Assembly (NCBI GenBank): GCA_036521995.1
Contig: DATDGR010000342.1
Span: 1-9,576, forward strand
Reading direction: 5' to 3'
Length of the DNA stretch: 9,576 bases
DNA from: Gp13-AA77 sp036521995
Lineage (GTDB): Bacteria; Acidobacteriota; Terriglobia; UBA7540
Shown here: piece after piece, positions 1 to 6,070 of the stretch
Layout of the letters: each line of letters opens with the position of its first letter
Position numbering within the stretch: the first letter of the stretch is position 1
The notes under the pieces: generated by a model
What the model was told of the DNA's origin: nothing
The model's input: only the letters and a program-made list of their open reading frames with translations
Databases searched by the model: none
Program-made: the position numbers and the translations under genes

Positions 1-69
1 ATACAGCCGGTCGATGCATTCCACTTCCAAGGTGACGTGTCCTTCGAGCAGTTCGTTAATGTTGGCCAT
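1..69 (-). CDS. N-terminal fragment of an uncharacterised protein (partial, runs off the left edge)
   Basis: An ATG at 69-67 opens 23 codons on the minus strand that reach the window edge without a stop. The peptide begins MANINELLEGHVTLEVE and continues CIDRLY. From memory, this resembles the N-terminus of a family of uncharacterised proteins that occurs in several copies in Acidobacteriota and some other soil bacteria; I could not check this, and I know no established function. The reading frame is closed by an in-frame stop at 93-91 and has no other start between it and 69, so ATG 69 is the only possible start here. A GAGGTGG stretch at 92-86 lies 16 nt upstream, too far for an ideal ribosome binding site. 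The gene is divergent from argS. The short length and unknown family keep confidence moderate. Confidence 0.5.
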   Translation of the reverse strand, partial: MANINELLEGHVTLEVECIDRLY

Positions 70-78
70 GACCGGAAG

Positions 79-108
79 TTTTACACCACCTCAGACCAGG
101 GATGTCAA
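79..108 (-). promoter_or_regulatory. Possible sigma-70 promoter for the leftward partial gene
   Basis: On the minus strand, a perfect TTGACA (108-103) is followed after 18 nt by TGTAAA (84-79), which matches the -10 consensus at 4 of 6 bases. The transcript would begin around 72, only a few bases before the ATG at 69, so it would be nearly leaderless. This fits the lack of a well-placed Shine-Dalgarno sequence, but the weak -10 keeps it tentative. Confidence 0.25.
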
Positions 109-141
109 TGCTCGTCGGTTTGAGGTCGAAGACTTCGCTAG

Positions 142-198
142 CTGTTGTGCAACAATCTCTTACGCACTTCTCTCAGTAATTCGCTACGCTCACAACAG
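142..198. repeat. 8-bp inverted repeat upstream of the argS promoter
   Basis: CTGTTGTG (142-149) and CACAACAG (191-198) are perfect reverse complements separated by 41 bp. The left arm also takes part in a small overlapping dyad, TGTTG-TG-CAACA (143-154). A separate short palindrome, CGAAG-A-CTTCG, lies just before it at 127-137. The repeat sits about 30 bp upstream of the argS -10 element in a stretch richer in A and T than the genes. It could be an operator, an RNA hairpin end for the leftward unit, or a remnant of a small mobile element. Nothing in it identifies which. Confidence 0.4.
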
Positions 199-223
199 TG
201 CCTCCGGTCCAACGCGCCCCCTC

Positions 224-232
224 TGCTATAAT
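224..232 (+). promoter_or_regulatory. Extended -10 promoter for argS
   Basis: TGCTATAAT gives a perfect TATAAT hexamer (227-232) preceded by the TGn of an extended -10 element. No recognisable -35 lies 16-18 bp upstream, which is usual for extended -10 promoters. Transcription would start near 239 and give a leader of roughly 119 nt before the argS start at 358. I see no T-box or other known leader element in it. Confidence 0.55.
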
Positions 233-345
233 TGGCCCTTGCCTCGCTGAGCGGCCAGCGCCCGAATCGGCCATCGTTTCCAGCGCACCCATCAAGGCAG
301 CAAATCAGCCGGTACAGGCCCGAACCGAACCGGGCCGATCTCAGT

Positions 346-352
346 AGGGAGG
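346..352 (+). promoter_or_regulatory. Ribosome binding site that fixes the TTG start of argS
   Basis: AGGGAGG lies 5 nt upstream of TTG 358. The open frame extends back to another TTG at 232, but that codon overlaps the -10 element and has no Shine-Dalgarno sequence. The site at 346-352, together with the N-terminus it implies, selects 358. Confidence 0.8.
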
Positions 353-357
353 TCCCG

Positions 358-2427
358 TTGTATCTGGAAATCATCGCGAGCGTACGCCAGCGATTCGCAG
401 AAGTGGTGGAGGAAGAGTTCGGCGTGCGCGTGGAACGCCCAGCCATCGGGTTTCCGCCCAACGTCGACCTCGGCGAACTCTCCATTACGGCCTGCTTCGA
501 GCTGGCCAAGCAGCTTCGCCAGCCTCCGCGCAAGATCGCCGAGGCGGTGCGCGCGCAAATGCTGCCGCTCGAAGGTGTGGAGCGGGTGGAAGCGGCCGGG
601 CCTGGCTATCTGAACTTCTACCTCGACCGCGGCTCCATGGCCCAAGCCGTCTTCGACGAGCGCGCTGCCGCGAAGCCGGGTGTCGGGACCGCCGGTCCGG
701 CTTCGGCCGAGGGCTCCCAGGTCGGAAAGGTCCTGGTGGAGCACACCAGCATCAATCCCAACAAAGCCGCACACGTGGGTCATCTGCGCAACTCCGTGCT
801 GGGTGACACCTTTGCCCGGCTGCTGCGATTCTCGGGGCGAATTGTCGAGGTTCAGAACTACATCGACAACACGGGCGTGCAGGTGGCCGATGTGGTGGTG
901 GGCTTCGTCCATCTGGAGAAGAAAAGCGTCGCCGACGTGCGGGCGCTTGTGGCCGATCCGGCCGTCCGCTTCGACTACTACTGTTGGGACCTGTACGCCC
1001 AGGTGACGCAGTCCTACGAGCGGGATCCGAACCTGGCGGCCCGGCGAGCGGACACCCTGAAAGCCATCGAAGAAGGTCACGGCGAACTGGCCGAGATGGC
1101 GCAGTTGATTGCCACCGCTATCGTGCGGCGGCATCTCGAGACCGTGGGGCGCCTCGGCATCCGCTACGATCTGCTGGTGCAGGAGAGCGAGATCCTGCGC
1201 CTCGACTTCTGGAAGTACGCCTTTGAGCTGCTCAAGGAGCGGGGTGCGCTGCGATTTGAGGACTCCGGCAAGAACCAGGGCTGCTGGGTGATGAGCCTGG
1301 ACGAGGGCGCGGCCGACGCCGGCGCCAACGGTGGAGCCTCCGATGGCGAGCCCGAAGAGTCCGGCGAAAGCGACGACGCCAGAGTCAAGATCATTGTCCG
1401 CTCGAATGGCACCGTGACTTATGTCGGCAAAGACATCGCCTACCACCTGTGGAAGTTCGGCCTGCTCGGGCGCGACTTCGGATATGAGCCGTTCTACGGG
1501 TACCCCGACGGACACCAGCTCTGGCGCACCACCGCAGGCTCTACGCCGCAGAAGGGCGTGCCGGCGTTTGGACACGCCTCGACGGCCTACGCCGTCATCG
1601 ACAGCCGGCAGTCGTACCTGCAGCGCGTGGTAGCGGCGGCGTTCCGCGAGCTCGGCTATCAGGAGCAGGCGTCCAACCTGCACCACTTCGCCTACGCGGT
1701 GGTGAATCTTTCGCTTGAAGCCGCCGCCTCGCTCGGAATCGAGCCCGGAGCTGAGGACCGGCAGCGAGGCTATGTGGAGGTGTCAGGACGCCGCGGACTC
1801 GGCGTAAAGGCCGACGACCTGATCGATGCGGTGATCGAGAAGGCGCTGGGCGAAGTTCAGGGGCGGCAAATGACGTCTGATCCGGCGGAACAGACCACCA
1901 GCGCTCACATGATCGGTGTGGCGGCGCTGCGCTATTTCCTGCTGAAGTTCACGCGCCGGTCGACGATCGCCTTCGACTTCAAGGACGCGCTCGCCTTCGA
2001 AGGCGAGACAGGACCCTACCTTCAATACAGCGTGGTGCGGGCGCGAAACATCTTCCGCAAAAGCGAAGGCGGGCCCGAGGGGACCCTGAATGGGACCAGC
2101 ACACCGCCCATGGCACCGGTCGCGGCGGAGATATTGCGCAGGTTTCTCGAAGGGCCCGAAGGCCGCGACCTTTGGGAATTGGTTTTGCTGGCCGCCCAGC
2201 TCGAGATGACGGTCCAGCAAGCCGTAGCTTCCGAGGAGCCTGCCGTGCTTGCCAAGTACGCCTTCCGGCTGGCCCAGGCCTTCAACAACTTTTACCACCA
2301 TCACCGCGTGCTGGCGCAACCCGATGAGCAACGCCGTGCCTTCCTGCTCTTCCTCGTCTCCCTGGCGAGTTCGACACTCAGCCGCGCCCTGGACCTTCTC
2401 GGCATCGAGATTCCCGAGCGCATGTAG
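358..2427 (+). CDS. argS: Arginyl-tRNA synthetase (class I)
   Basis: The cytoplasmic enzyme charges tRNA-Arg with arginine using ATP. The product is 689 residues, somewhat longer than the common 550-600. In order it shows an N-terminal ArgRS-specific domain (about 1-110), the class I core with the HIGH-type motif HVGH at 139-142 inside an NPNKAAHVGHLRN stretch, a YIDNTGVQVADV block, the conserved VTYVGKDIAYHLWKFG strand-helix, and SGRRGLGVKADDL from 476 in the place of the KMSKS loop. The C-terminal DALR anticodon-binding domain begins near GPYLQYSVVRAR (552 on). An acidic Gly/Ala/Ser/Glu-rich insertion of about 27 residues (315-341) interrupts the core just before the RSNGTVTYVGKD segment and explains part of the extra length. 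Translation starts at TTG 358, chosen from the strong AGGGAGG site. The gene appears to have its own extended -10 promoter and a possible terminator at 2508-2530. Family assignment is secure. Confidence 0.97.
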   Translation: MYLEIIASVRQRFAEVVEEEFGVRVERPAIGFPPNVDLGELSITACFELAKQLRQPPRKIAEAVRAQMLPLEGVERVEAAGPGYLNFYLDRGSMAQAVFDERAAAKPGVGTAGPASAEGSQVGKVLVEHTSINPNKAAHVGHLRNSVLGDTFARLLRFSGRIVEVQNYIDNTGVQVADVVVGFVHLEKKSVADVRALVADPAVRFDYYCWDLYAQVTQSYERDPNLAARRADTLKAIEEGHGELAEMAQLIATAIVRRHLETVGRLGIRYDLLVQESEILRLDFWKYAFELLKERGALRFEDSGKNQGCWVMSLDEGAADAGANGGASDGEPEESGESDDARVKIIVRSNGTVTYVGKDIAYHLWKFGLLGRDFGYEPFYGYPDGHQLWRTTAGSTPQKGVPAFGHASTAYAVIDSRQSYLQRVVAAAFRELGYQEQASNLHHFAYAVVNLSLEAAASLGIEPGAEDRQRGYVEVSGRRGLGVKADDLIDAVIEKALGEVQGRQMTSDPAEQTTSAHMIGVAALRYFLLKFTRRSTIAFDFKDALAFEGETGPYLQYSVVRARNIFRKSEGGPEGTLNGTSTPPMAPVAAEILRRFLEGPEGRDLWELVLLAAQLEMTVQQAVASEEPAVLAKYAFRLAQAFNNFYHHHRVLAQPDEQRRAFLLFLVSLASSTLSRALDLLGIEIPERM

Positions 2428-2507
2428 TGGTCATCATGACACGGGCCCGCTAAGGCCCTGGACGGTTCCGTCTTTGTGGGTCTTCAGGCGCACCAACCTC
2501 GTCCACT

Positions 2508-2530
2508 GAAAGGCCCGAAGGCCCTTTCGG
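2508..2530 (+). terminator. Weak terminator-like hairpin after argS
   Basis: GAAAGG (2508-2513) can pair with CCTTTC (2523-2528), and CCGAAG (2515-2520) can alternatively pair with TTTCGG (2525-2530) around a GCCC loop. The downstream stretch is only mildly T-rich (CATTTTG), so any intrinsic termination would be imperfect. It lies 81 nt past the argS stop and just ahead of the promoter candidate for the next operon. Two small perfect palindromes, GTCAT-C-ATGAC (2430-2440) and CGGGCCCG (2442-2449), lie in the same spacer. Confidence 0.35.
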
Positions 2531-2548
2531 CTACATCATTTTGTCACA

Positions 2549-2577
2549 TTGACTATCATCAAAAGGTTATCTAACAT
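2549..2577 (+). promoter_or_regulatory. Candidate promoter for the c-di-GMP response-regulator pair
   Basis: TTGACT (2549-2554, 5 of 6 bases) is followed after 17 nt by TAACAT (2572-2577, 4 of 6). The start point would be near 2584, about 25 nt before the chosen ATG at 2609. This makes TTG 2549 and ATG 2576, both in frame with the gene, unlikely translation starts. Confidence 0.35.
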
Positions 2578-2608
2578 GCTGTTGCATCGCCCGAACGGGG
2601 ACGGCACC

Positions 2609-3715
2609 ATGAGCAAGCCTACAGAGGTTCGTATTCTTGTGGTTGACGACGAAGAGGCTGTGCGCACTTTGTTGAAGGCCCGCCTCGTCCTGGAGGGTTA
2701 CGAATGCGCGACGGCCGCCAGCGCCGAGGAGGCCCGCGCGCTGATCAGCGAGGGGAATTTCGATCTCGTTCTGTCCGATCTTCGCATGCCCGGGATGTCC
2801 GGCTTGGATTTGCTTAAGGAGGTCCGCGCTGAGTTTCCCCACCTGGCCTTTGTAATGTGCACGGGTGAGGACGATGTGCGGACCGGCATCGAAGCCATGA
2901 AGCAAGGCGCCGAGGACTACCTGGTCAAACCGCTGCAGCTCGATGGCATGGTGGCGAGCGTCGAGCGGGCGCTGGAGAAGCAGCGCCTCCAGGTGGAGGT
3001 GGAACATTATCGCGATCACCTGGAGGACATGGTTGAACAGCGCACGCGCCAGCTGAAGGCGGCCATCCGGCGCATCGAGCATACTTACGATGAGACCCTG
3101 GCGGCTCTGGGCGGGGCGCTCGAGCTTCGCGATATTGAAACCCAGGGGCACTCCCGGCGCGTCACTCACTACTGCCTCGAACTGGCGCGCGCGCTTCATT
3201 GCTCGCCCGACGACCTTCGCGTCATCGCTCGCGGCTCTTTCCTGCATGACATTGGCAAGATCGGGATTCCGGACGCGATCCTCTTGAAGCCCGACCGGCT
3301 TACCGAAGAAGAAACTATCGTGATGCAGACTCACGCCCGCATCGGGTACGAACTCGTGTGCCGCATCGCTTTTCTTACACCCGCCGCCCAGATGGTGCTG
3401 ACCCATCAGGAGCGCTGGGACGGCACCGGCTACCCGCAGGCCCTGCGGGGCGAGGAGATTCCGCTCGGATCGCGCATCTTCGCTGTGGCCGACACGCTGG
3501 ACGCCATGACGTCGGACCGCCCTTACCGTGCCGCTCTGCCTTTCTCGGCGGCCCGCCAGGAGATCAACCGCGAAGCGGGTCGCCAGTTCGATCCGAACGT
3601 GGTGCGCGTCTTCCTGGAGATTCCGGAGGAGATTTGGCGCAAAATCCAGCGCGAGGCGACGGAACGTCCTCAGTTCGGAGTGGCGGCCCTGGCTGGACTC
3701 CCGGCGCCGGCTTGA
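2609..3715 (+). CDS. Response regulator REC-HD-GYP, predicted c-di-GMP phosphodiesterase
   Basis: This cytoplasmic two-component regulator should hydrolyse cyclic di-GMP when its receiver domain is phosphorylated. The product is 368 residues. The REC domain (about 7-120) has the acidic pair D13 D14, phospho-acceptor D57 in LVLSDLRMPG, T85 and K107 (LVKP). A charged coiled-coil linker (about 120-165) leads into the HD-GYP domain (about 165-350). There E177 and H181 (ETQGH), H213 D214 in FLHDIGK, H242, H266 in HQERWDGTGYP (266-276) and D295 in AVADTLDAMTSDRPY supply the expected metal-site and signature residues. The second His often seen in HHExxDGxGYP is Gln here (Q267). ATG 2609 follows a GGGGACGG stretch and places the REC strand correctly; ATG 2576 is an alternative. 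Forty-three bp separate it from the GGDEF regulator, so the two are probably cotranscribed. No histidine kinase is in view. Domain calls are secure; activity is inferred. Confidence 0.93.
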   Translation: MSKPTEVRILVVDDEEAVRTLLKARLVLEGYECATAASAEEARALISEGNFDLVLSDLRMPGMSGLDLLKEVRAEFPHLAFVMCTGEDDVRTGIEAMKQGAEDYLVKPLQLDGMVASVERALEKQRLQVEVEHYRDHLEDMVEQRTRQLKAAIRRIEHTYDETLAALGGALELRDIETQGHSRRVTHYCLELARALHCSPDDLRVIARGSFLHDIGKIGIPDAILLKPDRLTEEETIVMQTHARIGYELVCRIAFLTPAAQMVLTHQERWDGTGYPQALRGEEIPLGSRIFAVADTLDAMTSDRPYRAALPFSAARQEINREAGRQFDPNVVRVFLEIPEEIWRKIQREATERPQFGVAALAGLPAPA

Positions 3716-3758
3716 CCCGCGGGTGCGCCCAGGAGGCAGGCTAATTTCGGAGACGCCA

Positions 3759-4727
3759 GTGGAAAAAACGAGGGTGCTCATCGCGGAGGACGACCCGGTC
3801 TCTCTTCGCGTGGTGGAGACCATGCTGAAGAAGTGGGGCTACGAACCGGTCTCGGCCCGCGACGGCGACGAGGCCTGGAAGGCGCTCCAGACGGAGAATG
3901 CTCCGCGCCTCGCCATCCTGGATTGGATGATGCCGCGCAAGGATGGACCCGACGTGTGCCGCGAGCTCCGCGGGCAGATTGGGCGGCCCTACACCTACGT
4001 CCTGCTTCTCACCGCCAAGACCCAGCGGCGAGATCTGATCGACGGCCTGGGGGCCGGCGCTGACGACTACCTCACCAAGCCCTTCAGCGGCGAAGAACTG
4101 AGGGCCCGGCTCTATTCCGGTGAGCGTATCCTGGCGGTCCAACAGCAGCTCATGGAGGCCAAGGAGGCCCTGCGGGTGCAAGCGATCCGCGATCCGCTCA
4201 CCGGTCTCTACAACCGGCGCTACATGGAAGAGGCGCTGGAGCGTGAATTGCGCCGCGCGGAGCATGGTCAGCATCCGTTAAGCGTCATGATGCTCGACCT
4301 GGACCACTTCAAGACCTTCAACGACACCTCCGGCCATCAGGCGGGCGATCATCTGCTGAGGTATGTGGGCGGACTGCTGGAGGCCCGGACGCGCCGCGAA
4401 GATATTCCCTGCCGCTACGGAGGCGAAGAGTTTGTCCTGATCCTTCCCGGAGCGCCGATCGAAGTGGCCGTCCGGCGGGCTGAGCAGTTTCGAGGAGCGA
4501 TCCGCGAATCGGGGATCGAATATGAAGGAAAAGCGCTTGGTCCCGTCACGGTGTCCATCGGCGTGGCCTGCTTTCCGCAGCACGGCACCACCGGAGCCGA
4601 GGTGGTGGGCGCCGCCGATAGCGCTCTGTACCGCGCCAAGCAGCAGGGCCGCAACCGTGTGATCGCTTACGATCCGGCAGTGCCGCCGGTTCAAGCCGAA
4701 GCGCCGGACGCTCTGCCGACGCATTAG
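3759..4727 (+). CDS. Response regulator REC-GGDEF, predicted diguanylate cyclase
   Basis: The 322-residue product should make cyclic di-GMP from two GTP, opposing the HD-GYP protein encoded just upstream. The REC domain (about 4-122) has E10 D11 D12, phospho-acceptor D55 in LDWMMP and K107 (LTKP). A short helix (VQQQLMEAKEALRVQAI) leads to DPLTGLYNRRY, which opens the GGDEF domain (about 150-310). The active-site loop is GGEEF at 221-225, with the substrate-site DLDHFKTFND segment upstream. RRED at 212-215 fits the RxxD inhibitory site five residues before GGEEF, so product inhibition is expected. The layout matches PleD/WspR-type single-REC cyclases. GTG 3759 follows GGAG (3749-3752) by 6 nt and gives a normal REC N-terminus. 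An in-frame ATT at 3744 follows a perfect AGGAGG (3731-3736) by 7 nt, which leaves a small doubt about the start. The stop overlaps the convergent permease gene. Confidence 0.94.
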   Translation: MEKTRVLIAEDDPVSLRVVETMLKKWGYEPVSARDGDEAWKALQTENAPRLAILDWMMPRKDGPDVCRELRGQIGRPYTYVLLLTAKTQRRDLIDGLGAGADDYLTKPFSGEELRARLYSGERILAVQQQLMEAKEALRVQAIRDPLTGLYNRRYMEEALERELRRAEHGQHPLSVMMLDLDHFKTFNDTSGHQAGDHLLRYVGGLLEARTRREDIPCRYGGEEFVLILPGAPIEVAVRRAEQFRGAIRESGIEYEGKALGPVTVSIGVACFPQHGTTGAEVVGAADSALYRAKQQGRNRVIAYDPAVPPVQAEAPDALPTH

Positions 4728-6037
4728 TGTCGCCAGAGCAGCAGACCTAACGAAATCCAGAGCGCCAAGGCCAGGCACTCAGCTCCGGTGAAATGACCCG
4801 GCACGAAGGGAAGAATCTTCATAAGGATCATGGCAAGCGCCACCGCTCCCCCGGCCACTGCCACGCTGCGCTGGCCCCCGCGTTTTTCGATGCGGTAATA
4901 AGACCCGCAGGCCGCAAGCCACCCAAGCGCAGAAGCCATCGAGCCCACTTCGGTGATGGGGATCAGAATCGAAGGGCCGAGGAACAGGGCCGCGCCGCTG
5001 GCCAAACCGAGCGCGATCACGGCCGTGCCGGGACTCCGGCGGCGCGGATGGATGCTCCCCAGGCGCGAAGGAGCCAGTCCCCGCCGTCCGAGAGCGAAGA
5101 GCAGGCGGCTCGAGGCCACGAAGTTTCCATTGAAGACCTTCAGCAGCGAGACCAGCGCCGCCGCCATGATGCAGTTCACGATCCAACGGGCGTGAAAAGC
5201 CTGCTCAAAGGCGACGGCCGTGGCAAAATTTTGCCGGACCAGCGAAGGCCAGGGCTGCACGTAGGCCACCACGGCAATCACGGCGGCGTAGAACGCCGCC
5301 CCGACGACCACGGCCAGCAGAACGGGCCTCATCAGGTCGCCCGGATCAAGGCCCACGGCCGCCTCCTCCGCGCACTTGGGCACGGACTCAAAACCGGTCA
5401 TAAAGTAAGGCACGATCTGCAGGACTTGCAGCACAGAGAGCCAGGCCGCGCCCCGGAACAGCGGCCGGAGGTTGGCCGTCGAGCCACGCGCGAACCCGCA
5501 GGCCGCGAAGACCACAAAGAGCCCCAGCAGCGTGAACGTGGTCCAGTTCTGAAAGATCGCACTGGAGCGAATGCCGCCATAGTTGAGGAGGGTGATCACG
5601 CCAACCAGGCCCAAACCCAGCGCCAGGTGCGGCAGAAAAACGATCTGGCCGGCTACTCGATAGAGCGGGAGGCTATCGAGCTGCGGAAAAACATAAGCAG
5701 CAATCCGGCCGATGGCCACTGCCTCCCACGGGCAGACGATCCAGTAGGCCAGGATCATCGTCCAGCCGGCGGCAAAACTGGCGGCGCGGCTGCCAAACGC
5801 GCGGTCCGTGTAAGCGATCTCACTGCCGGCGTCGGGAATGGCGCGCACCAGGCGTCCGTAGACGTAGCCTACCGGCAGCAAAACCGCGCCGCCGATGGCA
5901 AACCCGAGCATGGCGCCGAGCGGGCCGCCGCGCTGGAGCCAGTCGTCCATTACTACCAGCCATCCGACACCAACCATGGTGCCGAAGGCGAGCGTGAAGT
6001 AGTCAGTGAGGCGAAGTGTGCGGGCGAGAATCGTCAT
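4724..6037 (-). CDS. APC-superfamily amino-acid permease
   Basis: The 437-residue, strongly hydrophobic product is a predicted inner-membrane amino-acid or amine transporter. About 12 membrane segments can be read, the first around 13-31 and the last around 418-435. The first helix carries GTMVGVGW (19-26), the glycine-broken motif of the LeuT/APC fold. GFESVPKCAEEA (215-226) matches the conserved sixth-helix and following segment of APC permeases (FExxPxxAEE). The substrate cannot be named. ATG 6037 is the only start before an in-frame stop at 6073-6071 and lacks an obvious Shine-Dalgarno sequence, so it may depend on translation of pepA, which ends 33 bp upstream. It is the last gene of the probable smpB-pepA-permease operon. 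Its stop (TAA, 4726-4724) overlaps the TAG of the GGDEF gene on the other strand, leaving no space for a terminator. Confidence 0.88.
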   Translation of the reverse strand: MTILARTLRLTDYFTLAFGTMVGVGWLVVMDDWLQRGGPLGAMLGFAIGGAVLLPVGYVYGRLVRAIPDAGSEIAYTDRAFGSRAASFAAGWTMILAYWIVCPWEAVAIGRIAAYVFPQLDSLPLYRVAGQIVFLPHLALGLGLVGVITLLNYGGIRSSAIFQNWTTFTLLGLFVVFAACGFARGSTANLRPLFRGAAWLSVLQVLQIVPYFMTGFESVPKCAEEAAVGLDPGDLMRPVLLAVVVGAAFYAAVIAVVAYVQPWPSLVRQNFATAVAFEQAFHARWIVNCIMAAALVSLLKVFNGNFVASSRLLFALGRRGLAPSRLGSIHPRRRSPGTAVIALGLASGAALFLGPSILIPITEVGSMASALGWLAACGSYYRIEKRGGQRSVAVAGGAVALAMILMKILPFVPGHFTGAECLALALWISLGLLLWRH

Positions 6038-6070
6038 GGGCCAACGGCGGCTGCACCACGACCGGGACGC

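Noticed and set aside
232..357. Upstream TTG as a longer argS start
   Set aside because: The codon overlaps the -10 hexamer and has no ribosome binding site. TTG 358 has AGGGAGG at ideal spacing and the normal family N-terminus.
138..533. Minus-strand open frame crossing the argS promoter and 5' end
   Set aside because: It overlaps a well-supported promoter, ribosome binding site and coding start on the other strand, and its peptide looks random.
292..1686. Long open frame antisense to argS
   Set aside because: The opposite strand clearly encodes ArgRS with all its motifs. The antisense peptide shows no recognisable domain and is a typical shadow in GC-rich DNA.
2428..2608. c-di-GMP (GEMM) riboswitch ahead of the regulator pair
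   Set aside because: The conserved GEMM core strings and tetraloop-receptor layout are absent.
3715..3724. Perfect palindrome ACCCGCGGGT directly after the HD-GYP stop
   Set aside because: With no loop and no T-tract it cannot act as a normal intrinsic terminator, and a 10-bp GC palindrome is not surprising in this DNA.
2567..3823. Long open frame antisense to the HD-GYP regulator
   Set aside because: It spans the regulator gene and the gap to the next one, with low-complexity composition and no known motif.
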